Positions 1-10,974 of a stretch of 64,000 nucleotides of DNA are shown piece by piece. The notes beneath the pieces were generated by a model. That model did not search any database. It was not told the origin of the DNA and was given only the letters and a program-made list of their open reading frames with translations. Source of the stretch: VRUE01 sp963747765 (GTDB lineage: Bacteria; Actinomycetota; Thermoleophilia; Solirubrobacterales; 70-9); the NCBI GenBank assembly GCA_963747765.1, contig CAVVGH010000001.1:62001-126000 (forward strand), written 5' to 3'. Position 1 is the first letter of the stretch. The number at the start of each line of letters is the position of its first letter. The translations under genes were made by a program, and so were the position numbers.

Positions 1-2254
<2,254 letters not shown>

Positions 2255-2455
2255 AGTCGCTCCCAAAACGATGGATCCTGCAGACGGTCCTCAGGGACCT
2301 GAAGACGTGAAGTCGCTCCCAAAACGATGGATCCTGCAGACGGTCCTCAGGGACCTGAAGGGCTGAGGCAACACACCCCGAGCCCACCCTCCAAGCAGGT
2401 GCGACGCAGTGGGGCCGCGGGAGGCAGGGGGTCCGCGCGACCCGCACTGCGCCTG

Positions 2456-2487
2456 CGCGTCGGTAGCCAGGGAGGGATGCCGACGCG
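2456..2487 (+). terminator. Possible terminator hairpin after acnA
   Basis: An 8-bp perfect inverted repeat (cgcgtcgg / ccgacgcg) with a 16-nt loop lies in the 217-bp gap between the acnA repeats and the convergent DUF3817-like gene. There is no T-run after it, so a rho-independent role is only plausible. I see no gene, tRNA or other feature in the rest of 2361-2577. Confidence 0.35.
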
Positions 2488-2577
2488 GCCACTCCCCCTA
2501 GCGGGACTGCCAGGAGAAGTAGTCACTCATTACCTATAGCGCCTAACACGCTTGGGGTCAAGGCATTTTGAGCGTAT

Positions 2578-2907
2578 CTATGGGCATTCCGCGACTTTTT
2601 GAGAGGGTTTGGCAACCCCCCAGCCGCGGCGCTCGATCAGCTCGATGCCAATGACACTTCCAACCGGGCCTACCGGTGTGAGGGTGGCGGCGAGCAACGC
2701 GTAGGGAGCCTCGCGCCTCACCGCCGCTATCCAGATCACCAGACAGAGCGCGACGAACCCCAATCCATGCGCCCACCCGAACACCATCGTCTCGCTTTCG
2801 AACCCCGGCAGGAGCCAGAACGCGATCAGCGCTGAGAAGATCGCCAGCTCGATCCAGGAGAGCAGCTTGACGCGCGCAAACAGCTTTCCCGGCACGGGCT
2901 TGCGCAT
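2578..2907 (-). CDS. DUF3817-like small membrane protein
   Basis: A 109-residue protein starting MRKPVPGKLF. Three hydrophobic segments are visible: LSWIELAIFSALIAFWLLPG near 14-33, an HGLGFVALCLVIWIAAV segment near 47-63, and ALLAATLTPVGPVGSVIGIE near 71-90. The order, the central HG and the C-terminal GPVGSVIGIELIERRGW pattern match the actinobacterial DUF3817 family of unknown function. Its ATG overlaps the stop of the upstream 2-oxoglutarate dehydrogenase gene by one base (TGATG), so the two are probably translationally coupled. The role in the cell is unknown. Confidence 0.8.
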   Translation of the reverse strand: MRKPVPGKLFARVKLLSWIELAIFSALIAFWLLPGFESETMVFGWAHGLGFVALCLVIWIAAVRREAPYALLAATLTPVGPVGSVIGIELIERRGWGVAKPSQKVAECP

Positions 2908-5900
2908 CAGGCTCCAGGTGTGAGAGCGGTGAGAACGATGCGCTCCTGCTCGCGCGCGTGGGCGATCGAGTAGCCCTCGCCCGGACTGGCCCGAGTCGGC
3001 CGGCCGACGTAGCCCAGCTCGATCCCCTCGGGCAGGACCTCGGGCATCCGCTTGGACATCACCTTCCAACCGCCCATGTTGCGCGGCTCCTCCTGCGTCC
3101 AGACGACCTCCTTGAGGTTCGGGTAGGAGGCGATCAGCTCCGCCAGCTGTTCCTGGGCGAACGGGTAGAGCAGCTCCACCCTGGCGATCGCAACGTTGTC
3201 GGCCTTCTCGCGTCGTTCGCTGGCGTCGATATCGAAGTAGACCTTCCCGGTGCACAGCACCAGGCGCTCGATCTTCTCGCGGCGATCTGACGCGGACCCG
3301 TCATCGAGGATGAAGTGGAAGTGTCCGTCGGTCAACTCCGCCAGCGAGGCGGCGGCGCGGTCGAGGCGCAGCAGGCCCTTGGGAGTGAAGACGATCAGCG
3401 GCCGTGGCTTGCGGATCAGAGCCTGCCGGCGCAGCAGGTGGAAGTACTGCGCGGCGGTGCTCGGGTTGGCGATGCGGATGTTGCCCTCCGCCCCGAGCGC
3501 CATGAAGCGCTCGATGCGGGCGCTGGAGTGCTCGGGCCCCGATCCCTCGTAGCCGTGCGGAAGGAGCAGGGTGAGGCGGCTGGTCTGTCCCCACTTCGCC
3601 TCGCCGGATGCGATGAAGCTGTCGATCATCACCTGGCCGGCATTCGCGAAATCACCGAACTGGGCCTCCCAGAGGATCAGCGAGCCCGGTGTCGCCGCCG
3701 AGTAGCCGTACTCGAAGCCGAGACAGGCCATCTCCGAGAGGGGACTGTTGTAGACCTCGAAGGGCGCGCCGGCGGACTTCAGGTTCTGCATCGGGCAGTA
3801 GGGAAGGCCGGTTTTCTCGTCGTGGAGAACGAGGTGGCGGTGAGAGAAGGTGCCCCGCTCGGTGTCCTGGCCGGTGAGGCGGATGTGTACGCCCTCGCCG
3901 AGCAGCGAGGCGAAGGCCAGCGCCTCGGCGTGCCCGAACTCGATTCGACCCGTCTCCATCGCCTCGACACGCGCCGCGAGCGGCTTGCGCAGCTTGCGAT
4001 GGATGGTGAAGCTCTCCGGCACCTCCAGCAGCTCCTCGTTCAGCTCGCGGAGCTTGGCGGCGGGAACCGCGGTGTCCACCGGCGGGCTGGCACTGCGATC
4101 GAGCTCGCCCGTGGCGGTCGTCGCGACCGTCGGGTCTTCGTACTCGCCCAGCTCCATCCTGCGGCGCAGGTCCTTGAGCGCGGCCGACATCTCGTCGTGG
4201 CGCTCCTGCCTTGCCGCCTCCACCGCCTCCTGGGTCACCACCCCCGCTTCGATCAGCTTGGCGACGTAGATCTCGGACACCGGTGGGTGGGCCTTGATCG
4301 CCGCTGCGATCAACGGCTGTGTGTAGGCGGGCTCGTCGGTCTCGTTGTGCCCGTAGCGCCGGTAGCCGATCACGTCGATGACGATGTCGCGTTCCCAGCG
4401 CTCGCGATAGGCCATCGCGAGGCGGATCGCCGCCGAGCAGGCCTCGACGTCGTCGGCGTTCACGTGGACGATCGGCACGTTGAAGCCCTTTGCCATGTCG
4501 GCCGCGTAGGGCGTCGAGCGGGCGTCCTGGGGATCGGTCGTAAAACCCACCTGGTTGTTCTGGACGAGGTGAATCGTGCCGCCGGTCGCGTAGCCCCTCA
4601 GCCCCTGCAGGTTCAGAGTCTCCGCGACGATGCCCTGGCCCGGGAAGGCCGCGTCGCCGTGCAGGAGGACGGGGACGGCGCGCTTCGGGTCGTGGTTGAG
4701 CCGCGGACCGTCGAACTCGGACTGCAGGAACCGCGCTCCGCCCTCCACAACCGGGTCGACGAACTCGAGGTGGCTCGGATTGGGGTAGAGGCGGATCGCG
4801 ATCTTCTCGCCCGCGGCGGTCTCGATGACCGCCTGGTGGCCGTAGTGGTACTTGACGTCCCCGGTGCCGCGCGGCGGGATCGCGGCGACTGCCTTGACCG
4901 CCTCGATCTGCCTGGCACCCTCGAACTCGGCGAGGATCGACTCGACCGGGCGGCCGAGGTTGTGAGCGAGGACGCTGAGCCGGCCGCGGTGGGCCATCCC
5001 GAGGACGACCTCCTCGGCGCCGGCACGCTGGGAGAGCATGGTGAGCTCGTCGAGCATCGGGACGACGACGTCGAGTCCCTCGATCGCGAAGATCTTCTGC
5101 CCCAGGTAGGCCTTCTCGAGGAACCGCTCGAACTCGAAGACATCGATCAGGCGGTTCATCAGGCGGCGTCTTTCGTCCGCGCCCAGCGGCTGGCGGTGCG
5201 CGCCGGTCTCCACCATCTCGCGCAGCCAGGTTCGCTGCTCATGGGAGGAGAGGTGCTCGAACTGGTAGGCGAGCGTGCCGCAGTACGCCTCGCGCATCCG
5301 CGGCAGAACCTCGATCAGCGTCTCGCCGGGAACGCCGATGCGCAGCACGGAGGCGGGGATTCGCGCCATCAGCTCCGGCGTCAGGTCGAGGTTCTCGGGC
5401 TCGAGCGAGGGGTCGCCCTGCGGCTCCCGGCCGAGCGGGTCAAGGCGCGCGGCGAGGTGGCCGTGCGTGCGGTACGCCTTGAGCAGCGCGGTGGCGGCCT
5501 GCACTCCCGCGAGGAGCTCCTCGTCGGGCTGCGCCGGGGCTGCGGACGGCGCGGCCGCACCGAGCGCCGGGGCGGAGGCCGAGGCCGGATGGGCGGCCGC
5601 GAGCGGCGTGGCATCGACGCCGTGGTCGGCGGCCAGCGACTCGTAGAAGCCGTCCTCGCCCTGCAGGAGCTGCTCGACCCGGCGTAGGAAGGCACCGGAC
5701 TCGGCGCCCTGGATCACGCGGTGGTCATAGGTGGAGGTCAGCGTCATCGTCTTCGATACGCCGAGCTGACGGACCCGCTCGGGCGACGCGTGGGCCCACT
5801 CGGGCGGGTAGGCGATCGCACCGGCCGCGACGATCGCACTCTGGCCCTTCATAAGGCGGGGGACGGAGGCGACCGTGCCGATGCCGCCGGGATTGGTCAG

Positions 5901-6938
5901 CGAGACGTTGGTCCCCTGGAAGTCGTCGGCGGTGAGCTTGTTCTCCCGTGCTCTGGTGACCAGCTCCTCGTACTCGGAGTGGAAGGCGGCGAAGTCGAGG
6001 CGCTCGGCGCCCTTGATCGCCGGGACCATCAGGCTGCGCGAGCCGTCCCGGCGCTCGACGTCGACCGCAATCCCGAGATTGACCGGGCTGTTCTCAATCG
6101 CGAACGGCTTGCCGTCCCGAACCTCGAACGTGCGGGTCATGACGGGCCACTCCTCGACCGCCCGCACGATCGCCCAGGCGATGATGTGGGTGAAGGAGAC
6201 CTTCAGCCCACGCTCCTTGAGCGCTTCGTTTAGGGCTCTGCGTTTGGCGTCCATGGTGTCGACGGAAATCGTCCGAAACGAGGTGGCCGTGGGGACTTCG
6301 CGGCTCTCGTCCATCGTCTGGGCCAGCATCGCCGCCGGCCCGCGCAGCGGCTTGGCCTCGCCGGCCCGGGGTGGCGCAGCCGCACCGTCGCCCGCCTTCC
6401 CGTCGGCGGCGGCCAGCACATCCTCCTTCGTGACCTTCGCCCCCGGCCCGCTCCCGCTCACCGCTCCGAGGTCGACTCCCAGCTCAGCAGCCACCCGCCG
6501 TGCGACCGGCGTCGCCCGCGCTGCCTCGCCGGCCCCATCCCCGCTGCGGACTGCTTCGCCGGTATTGGCGGCGACCGTTCCGTCTGTCTGCGGGTGGCGC
6601 GCAGGGGGAGCCCCCGGCGGGTGAGCCGGGGGCTCCCCCTGGGGGACGGGACCCGCAGTCGGCTCGGTGTCGCCCGCCGCCGATACCTCGCCCGGCTCCA
6701 TCTCGGCAAGCGGAGCGCCGACCGGCACCTCCTCGTCCACCTGCGCAATCAGCTTGGTGATGACACCGTCGGTGGGCGCCGGCACCTCGGCATCGACCTT
6801 GTCGGTGGACACCTCGACAACCGTGTCGCCTTCCTTGACGAAGTCGCCCTCGGCCACGTGCCACTCGAGCACAATCCCCTCGGTGACCGACTCGCCCATT
6901 TCCGGCATCGGGATCTGCACGGTCGTCGTCTCGGCCAT
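2907..6938 (-). CDS. kgd: Fused 2-oxoglutarate dehydrogenase E2/E1 with N-terminal lipoyl domain
   Basis: This 1343-residue protein oxidatively decarboxylates 2-oxoglutarate and carries succinyltransferase modules, feeding succinyl-CoA into the TCA cycle. In order: a lipoyl domain (about 1-82, lipoyl-lysine K47 in STDKVDAEVPA), a long linker, a peripheral-subunit-binding domain (about 142-178, TPVARRVAAELGVD), an E2-like acyltransferase domain (about 200-430, with STYDHRVIQG at 402-411), and a thiamine-diphosphate E1 domain (about 500-1343, with HGDAAFPGQG, a YGHNETDEP segment and GFEYGYS). The ATG at 6938 is chosen because MAETTTVQIPMPEMGES begins the lipoyl domain; the open frame upstream lacks homology. 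Mycobacterial Kgd and corynebacterial OdhA, as known to me, lack the N-terminal lipoyl domain, so this architecture is fuller. The linker contains an in-frame palindromic repeat (residues 94-117). Confidence 0.95.
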   Translation of the reverse strand: MAETTTVQIPMPEMGESVTEGIVLEWHVAEGDFVKEGDTVVEVSTDKVDAEVPAPTDGVITKLIAQVDEEVPVGAPLAEMEPGEVSAAGDTEPTAGPVPQGEPPAHPPGAPPARHPQTDGTVAANTGEAVRSGDGAGEAARATPVARRVAAELGVDLGAVSGSGPGAKVTKEDVLAAADGKAGDGAAAPPRAGEAKPLRGPAAMLAQTMDESREVPTATSFRTISVDTMDAKRRALNEALKERGLKVSFTHIIAWAIVRAVEEWPVMTRTFEVRDGKPFAIENSPVNLGIAVDVERRDGSRSLMVPAIKGAERLDFAAFHSEYEELVTRARENKLTADDFQGTNVSLTNPGGIGTVASVPRLMKGQSAIVAAGAIAYPPEWAHASPERVRQLGVSKTMTLTSTYDHRVIQGAESGAFLRRVEQLLQGEDGFYESLAADHGVDATPLAAAHPASASAPALGAAAPSAAPAQPDEELLAGVQAATALLKAYRTHGHLAARLDPLGREPQGDPSLEPENLDLTPELMARIPASVLRIGVPGETLIEVLPRMREAYCGTLAYQFEHLSSHEQRTWLREMVETGAHRQPLGADERRRLMNRLIDVFEFERFLEKAYLGQKIFAIEGLDVVVPMLDELTMLSQRAGAEEVVLGMAHRGRLSVLAHNLGRPVESILAEFEGARQIEAVKAVAAIPPRGTGDVKYHYGHQAVIETAAGEKIAIRLYPNPSHLEFVDPVVEGGARFLQSEFDGPRLNHDPKRAVPVLLHGDAAFPGQGIVAETLNLQGLRGYATGGTIHLVQNNQVGFTTDPQDARSTPYAADMAKGFNVPIVHVNADDVEACSAAIRLAMAYRERWERDIVIDVIGYRRYGHNETDEPAYTQPLIAAAIKAHPPVSEIYVAKLIEAGVVTQEAVEAARQERHDEMSAALKDLRRRMELGEYEDPTVATTATGELDRSASPPVDTAVPAAKLRELNEELLEVPESFTIHRKLRKPLAARVEAMETGRIEFGHAEALAFASLLGEGVHIRLTGQDTERGTFSHRHLVLHDEKTGLPYCPMQNLKSAGAPFEVYNSPLSEMACLGFEYGYSAATPGSLILWEAQFGDFANAGQVMIDSFIASGEAKWGQTSRLTLLLPHGYEGSGPEHSSARIERFMALGAEGNIRIANPSTAAQYFHLLRRQALIRKPRPLIVFTPKGLLRLDRAAASLAELTDGHFHFILDDGSASDRREKIERLVLCTGKVYFDIDASERREKADNVAIARVELLYPFAQEQLAELIASYPNLKEVVWTQEEPRNMGGWKVMSKRMPEVLPEGIELGYVGRPTRASPGEGYSIAHAREQERIVLTALTPGA
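6588..6658. repeat. In-frame palindromic element P1, copy in kgd
   Basis: A 71-bp palindrome inside kgd. The outer arms ctgcgggt / acccgcag enclose a perfect 17-bp hairpin (6602-6618 with 6625-6641) around a 6-nt loop. On the minus strand it encodes GPVPQGEPPAHPPGAPPARH in the flexible linker between the lipoyl and subunit-binding domains. Close relatives lie in the same reading frame in nuoC and nuoD. Confidence 0.9.
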
Positions 6939-6949
6939 TTCCGTTGAGT

Positions 6950-7121
6950 CTAGATGAGTAGTTCCACGACCAGACACGCCTGGATGACGTGCCTGGCACA
7001 CTGCGCATCTCTTCGTCCTCGGGCTTGCCATTGCCCACCGGCAAAGACTGCGCCCTGCGTCCTCGATCTGCTTGGCCAGGCGCGTCCCCAGTCACACCTC
7101 GCCGTGGAACTACTCATCTAG
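6950..7121. repeat. 172-bp element bounded by 19-bp perfect inverted repeats
   Basis: The 19 bases at 6950-6968 (ctagatgagtagttccacg) are exactly reverse-complementary to 7103-7121. The 134 bp between encode nothing recognisable. The element fills most of the gap between the divergent kgd and acyl-CoA reductase-like genes. It could be a MITE-like insertion or a large regulatory stem-loop upstream of kgd. No clear target-site duplication is visible. The remainder, 7122-7252, shows nothing further. Confidence 0.8.
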
Positions 7122-7252
7122 GGGTCGACTCGATTGTCCTTCCGTGACCTTGCCTGGCGGATGCCAGGTGTCCCGCATCGCATGGCAGTTCCCTCCCGCG
7201 GCGGCGACCGCTCAGTCCCGCCCCATCCGGAGGGAGGTAGGCTGAACGGACA

Positions 7253-9244
7253 ATGAACTACTTCGTCACCGGGGCGACGGGATTCATCGGCCGCAACCTC
7301 GTGGAGCGTCTCCTGCAACGTGAGGGAACGGTCTATGCGCTGGTCCGAGCGGGCTCACGGGGACGGCTGGAGGAGCTGCGCACGGCCTGGGGGCCCAACG
7401 GCGCCCGGGTCGTCCCCGTAGCGGGCGACCTTTCCCAGCCGGGGCTTGGGGTCTCCGAGGAGGATCTGCTCACCCTGCGCGGGGGTGTTGACCACTTCTT
7501 CCACCTGGCTGCGATCTACGACATGACCGCTGGGGCCGAAGCCCAGGAGATCGCCAATGTCGAGGGGACCCGCCACGCGGTCGAATTGGCCGGGGCGATC
7601 GAGACGGGTTGCTTTCACCAGGTCAGCTCGATCGCGGCGGCCGGCCTGTACCGGGGCGACTGGCGGGAGGACATGTTCGAGGAGGCCGAAGACCTCGACA
7701 CCCACCCGTACTTCCGCACCAAGCACGAGTCGGAGCGGGTCGTGCGCCGGGAGTGCACACGGCCGTGGCGCGTCTACCGGCCGGGGATCGTTGTCGGCGA
7801 CTCGCGAACGGGTGAGATCGACAAGATCGACGGGCCCTACTACTTCTTCAAGCTGCTGCAGCGGGCGCGGCGGCTGCTGCCGGCCTGGCTGCCGGCCGTG
7901 GGGATCGAGGGGGGCGAGATCAACATCGTCCCGGTCGATTTCGTCGCCGCGGCGATTGACCACATCGCGCACCAGCCGGAGCTCGACGGGCAGGCCTTCC
8001 ACCTCACCGATCCCAACCCGAAGACCGCCGGCCAGGCGGTCAACCTCTTTGCTCGCGCCGCGGACGCGCCGCAGGCGGCGCTGCGGCTCGACTCCGACAT
8101 CACCGACCCCGCGACAACGCTCGTTCGGACCGGGCTGAGGTTCTTCCCACCGGCGAAGCAGGCGGCCAAGATGGCGCTGAACGAGCTGGGCATCCCGCCC
8201 GGCGTCCTCAACTACGTGAGCTACCCGACCCGCTTCGACTCGACCAACGCGCAGGCCGCGCTGGAGGGCTCCGGGATCGAGGTGCCGCCGCTCGAGACCT
8301 ACGCCGACCGTGTCTGGGACTACTGGGAGCGCAACCTGGACCCGGACCTGTTCAGGGACCGTTCGCTGTCCGGGGCCGTGCGCGGCAAGGTGATCCTGAT
8401 CACCGGCGCCTCCTCGGGGATCGGCCGCGCCGCGGCGGTCAAGGTGGCCGACGCCGGGGCAACGGTCCTGCTGGTGGCCCGCTCGATCGAGAAGCTCGAG
8501 AAGACCAAGCAGGAGATCGAGGCCGCGGGCGGGGTCGCCCACATCCACCGCTGCGACATGTCCGACATGGACGACGTCGCCCGGATGGCCGACGAGGTGC
8601 TCACCTACCACGGTCAGGTGGACATCCTCGTCAACAACGCCGGCCGTTCGATCCGTCGCTCGGTTGGGCTCTCCTACGACCGCTTCCACGACTACGAGCG
8701 GACGATGCAGCTCAACTACTTCGGCGCGGTGCGCCTGATCCTGGCGCTTTTGCCATCGATGCGCGATCGCGAATCCGGCCAGATCATCAATGTCAGCACG
8801 ATCGGCACGCAGACCAACCCGCCGCGGTTCTCGGCCTACGTCGCCTCCAAGGCGGCGCTTGACGCGTTCGGCCGCGTGATCGCCTCCGAGGTGATCGACG
8901 ACGGCGTCCACATCACGACGATCCACATGCCGCTGGTGCGGACGCCGATGATCGCCCCGACCAGGATGTACGACATGTTCCCGGCGATCACTCCGGAGGA
9001 GGCGGCGGAGATGATCGCCGGGGCGATGATCAACAGGCCCAAGAAGGTGGCGACCCGGCTGGGGACAATCGGCGAGCTGGTCTACGCCGTCGCGCCCAAG
9101 GCCAGCGACACGATCCTCAACGCCGCCTACCGGCTGTTCCCCGAGTCTCAGGCTGCCAAAGGCAAGTCCGAGGAGGCCCCCGACAAAGTCCCCACCACCG
9201 AGGCTGTCGCCTTCGCGCACCTGATGAAAGGTGTGCACTGGTAG
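7253..9244 (+). CDS. Two-domain SDR protein, putative fatty acyl-CoA reductase (AcrA1-like)
   Basis: A 663-residue protein with two Rossmann reductase domains. The N-terminal extended-SDR domain has the nucleotide motif GATGFIG (7-13) and an active-site YFRTK (153-157). The C-terminal classical SDR domain begins near residue 380 with GASSGIG, has NNAG, and a catalytic YVASK near 530. This arrangement and length match mycobacterial AcrA1-type proteins and bacterial fatty acyl-CoA reductases that make fatty aldehyde or alcohol. A purine-rich GGAGGGAGG lies about 15 nt before the ATG. The neighbouring alkyl-DHAP synthase-like gene would use the fatty alcohol product, which supports a role in ether-lipid synthesis. 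Substrate is inferred, not shown. Confidence 0.8.
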   Translation: MNYFVTGATGFIGRNLVERLLQREGTVYALVRAGSRGRLEELRTAWGPNGARVVPVAGDLSQPGLGVSEEDLLTLRGGVDHFFHLAAIYDMTAGAEAQEIANVEGTRHAVELAGAIETGCFHQVSSIAAAGLYRGDWREDMFEEAEDLDTHPYFRTKHESERVVRRECTRPWRVYRPGIVVGDSRTGEIDKIDGPYYFFKLLQRARRLLPAWLPAVGIEGGEINIVPVDFVAAAIDHIAHQPELDGQAFHLTDPNPKTAGQAVNLFARAADAPQAALRLDSDITDPATTLVRTGLRFFPPAKQAAKMALNELGIPPGVLNYVSYPTRFDSTNAQAALEGSGIEVPPLETYADRVWDYWERNLDPDLFRDRSLSGAVRGKVILITGASSGIGRAAAVKVADAGATVLLVARSIEKLEKTKQEIEAAGGVAHIHRCDMSDMDDVARMADEVLTYHGQVDILVNNAGRSIRRSVGLSYDRFHDYERTMQLNYFGAVRLILALLPSMRDRESGQIINVSTIGTQTNPPRFSAYVASKAALDAFGRVIASEVIDDGVHITTIHMPLVRTPMIAPTRMYDMFPAITPEEAAEMIAGAMINRPKKVATRLGTIGELVYAVAPKASDTILNAAYRLFPESQAAKGKSEEAPDKVPTTEAVAFAHLMKGVHW

Positions 9245-9337
9245 GGGAATAGAGCACCTCTCGCCCGGACAAGTGCCTCGCCAATTGGCTCGGCACTTTG
9301 AGTATCCGCCCGTGCGAGAGGTGCCCCATTCCCCTAC
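9241..9337 (+). terminator. Large nested hairpin at the stop of the reductase gene
   Basis: Three nested stems: gtaggggaat / attcccctac (9241-9250 with 9328-9337), gcacctctcgc / gcgagaggtgc (9254-9264 with 9314-9324) and aagtgcc / ggcactt (9271-9277 with 9292-9298), capped by the palindrome gccaattggc. The outer arm includes the reductase stop codon. It lies between two co-oriented genes, so it may terminate, attenuate or protect mRNA ends. No T-run follows. Confidence 0.7.
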
Positions 9338-9346
9338 TCCATTGGC

Positions 9347-10966
9347 ATGAGCAGGAGGCTGAAGCACTGGGGGTGGGGCTATGAGGACCAGCAGCCGTCG
9401 CGGGCAGAGCTGGAGGCGGCGGCGGCCGGGATCAGAGAGCGGTTGGGCTTTGGCGGCGAAGTGGAGGAGCCGGTTCCGCTGGACCGAGTCGAGATTCGTC
9501 CCGCGAGGCTGAAAGCGCCCGCGGCATTCGGCGACCTCTTCTCGAGTGAGCATTATGAGCGCGTTTCGCACGCGCTCGGCAAGGCCTACCGCGATGTCGT
9601 GCGCGGCTTCCGCGGCGAGTTCGTGAACCCACCCGACCTGGTGGCTCGTCCGCGGGAGCGGTCCGAGATCGAAACCGTGTTGAGCTGGGCGGAGTCGGAG
9701 GGCGCGGCCGTGATTCCCTTTGGCGGCGGGACCAGCGTCGTCGGCGGAGTGGAGCCGCGCTTCGACGGGCGCCCCGTGGTCTCGCTCGACCTGCGCCGGC
9801 TCGACAGCGTCTTGGAGGTCGACGCGGAGTCGCTGGCGGCGCGCATCGAGGCCGGCGCGACCGGGCCGCGGCTCGAGGAGCAGCTGCGCGAACACGGCCT
9901 GACGCTGCGCCATTTCCCGCAGTCCTTCGAGTTCGCCACGCTGGGCGGCTGGATCGCCACCCGGGCCGGCGGCCACTTCGCCACCCTGCACACCCACATC
10001 GACGACCTGGTCGAGTCGGTGCGCGCGATCACCCCGCGTGGCACGTGGGAGAGCCGGCGGCTGCCGGGGTCCGGAGCCGGCCCCTCTCCAGACCGGGCCC
10101 TGATCGGCTCGGAGGGAATCCTTGGCGTGATCGACGAGGCATGGGTGCGGGTTCGGCCGCGGCCCGGCTTCAAGACCTCCTGCGGAGTCGAGTTCGACGA
10201 CTTCCTCGCAGCCGTGGCGGCGGTGCGTGAGATCTCCCAGTCCGGCCTCCATCCGTCCAACTGCCGGCTCCTCGATGCGCTGGAGGCGGGCACGACCGGC
10301 GCGGGAAGCGGGAGGCGGAGCTTGCTGGTGTTGGGGTTCGAGTCGGCGCACCACCCGGTCGAGGCAGCGATGGACACGGCGCTGTCGATCGCCCGCGAGC
10401 AGGGCGGCGCTCCGGGCGAGGTCCGCGCGCAATCTCCCCATTCGGAGGCGAGCGGGCCGGCGGGGGGCGCCGTCGACACCTGGCGCTCCGCCTTCCTCTT
10501 CGCGCCCTACCTGCGCGATACGTTTGTTGCCTGCGGGGTGCTTTCGGAGACGTTCGAGACGGCCATCACCTGGGACCGCTTCGAGGAGCTCCACGCGAGC
10601 GCGATGAGTGCCGCGCGGTCGAAGGTCGCCGAGGTCTGCAACGCACCTGTCGAGGGCCCCGGCGCGCCGCGGGTCACCTGCCGCTTCACGCACGTCTACC
10701 CGGACGGGCCTGCCCCCTACTTCACCGTGATGGCCCCCGCCGTGCGGGGCGGCGAGGTGGAGCAGTGGGACGAGATCAAGGCGGCCGCGGCCGAGGCCGT
10801 GATCGAAGCCGGTGGCACGATCACACACCACCACGCGGTCGGCCGCGACCACCGCCCCTGGTATGACCGCCAGCGACCCGCTCCGTTCGCCGCCGCGCTG
10901 CGGGCCTCCAAGCGGGAGCTCGACCCGGCCGCGATCCTCAACCCCGGCGTCCTGATCGACCCCTAG
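9347..10966 (+). CDS. FAD-binding oxidase, alkyldihydroxyacetonephosphate synthase-like
   Basis: This 539-residue flavoprotein belongs to the VAO/PCMH family and resembles alkyl-DHAP synthase (AGPS), which exchanges the acyl group of acyl-DHAP for a fatty alcohol to form the ether bond. The FAD-binding domain holds PFGGGTSVVGGVEP (about 124-137) and the loop LRHFPQSFEFATLGGWIATR. The C-terminal cap has the histidine cluster ITHHHAVGRDH, matching the catalytic HHH of AGPS, and ends ASKRELDPAAILNPG, the usual family ending. The ATG is close after the nested hairpin at 9241-9337. With the upstream reductase it could supply and use fatty alcohol. A D-lactate or glycolate dehydrogenase-like role is less likely given the HHH motif. 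Confidence 0.82.
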   Translation: MSRRLKHWGWGYEDQQPSRAELEAAAAGIRERLGFGGEVEEPVPLDRVEIRPARLKAPAAFGDLFSSEHYERVSHALGKAYRDVVRGFRGEFVNPPDLVARPRERSEIETVLSWAESEGAAVIPFGGGTSVVGGVEPRFDGRPVVSLDLRRLDSVLEVDAESLAARIEAGATGPRLEEQLREHGLTLRHFPQSFEFATLGGWIATRAGGHFATLHTHIDDLVESVRAITPRGTWESRRLPGSGAGPSPDRALIGSEGILGVIDEAWVRVRPRPGFKTSCGVEFDDFLAAVAAVREISQSGLHPSNCRLLDALEAGTTGAGSGRRSLLVLGFESAHHPVEAAMDTALSIAREQGGAPGEVRAQSPHSEASGPAGGAVDTWRSAFLFAPYLRDTFVACGVLSETFETAITWDRFEELHASAMSAARSKVAEVCNAPVEGPGAPRVTCRFTHVYPDGPAPYFTVMAPAVRGGEVEQWDEIKAAAAEAVIEAGGTITHHHAVGRDHRPWYDRQRPAPFAAALRASKRELDPAAILNPGVLIDP

Positions 10967-10974
10967 ATGATTTG

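Noticed and set aside
2361..2577. Possible tRNA or other RNA gene after acnA
   Set aside because: I could fold only one 8-bp hairpin and found no cloverleaf or T-loop consensus.
3315..5687. A 790-codon open frame on the plus strand
   Set aside because: It is antisense to the E1 domain of kgd and has the same shadow composition.
9347..10966. Glycolate or D-lactate dehydrogenase
   Set aside because: The fold is shared, but the ITHHHAVG histidine cluster and the reductase neighbour point to the alkyl-DHAP synthase branch.
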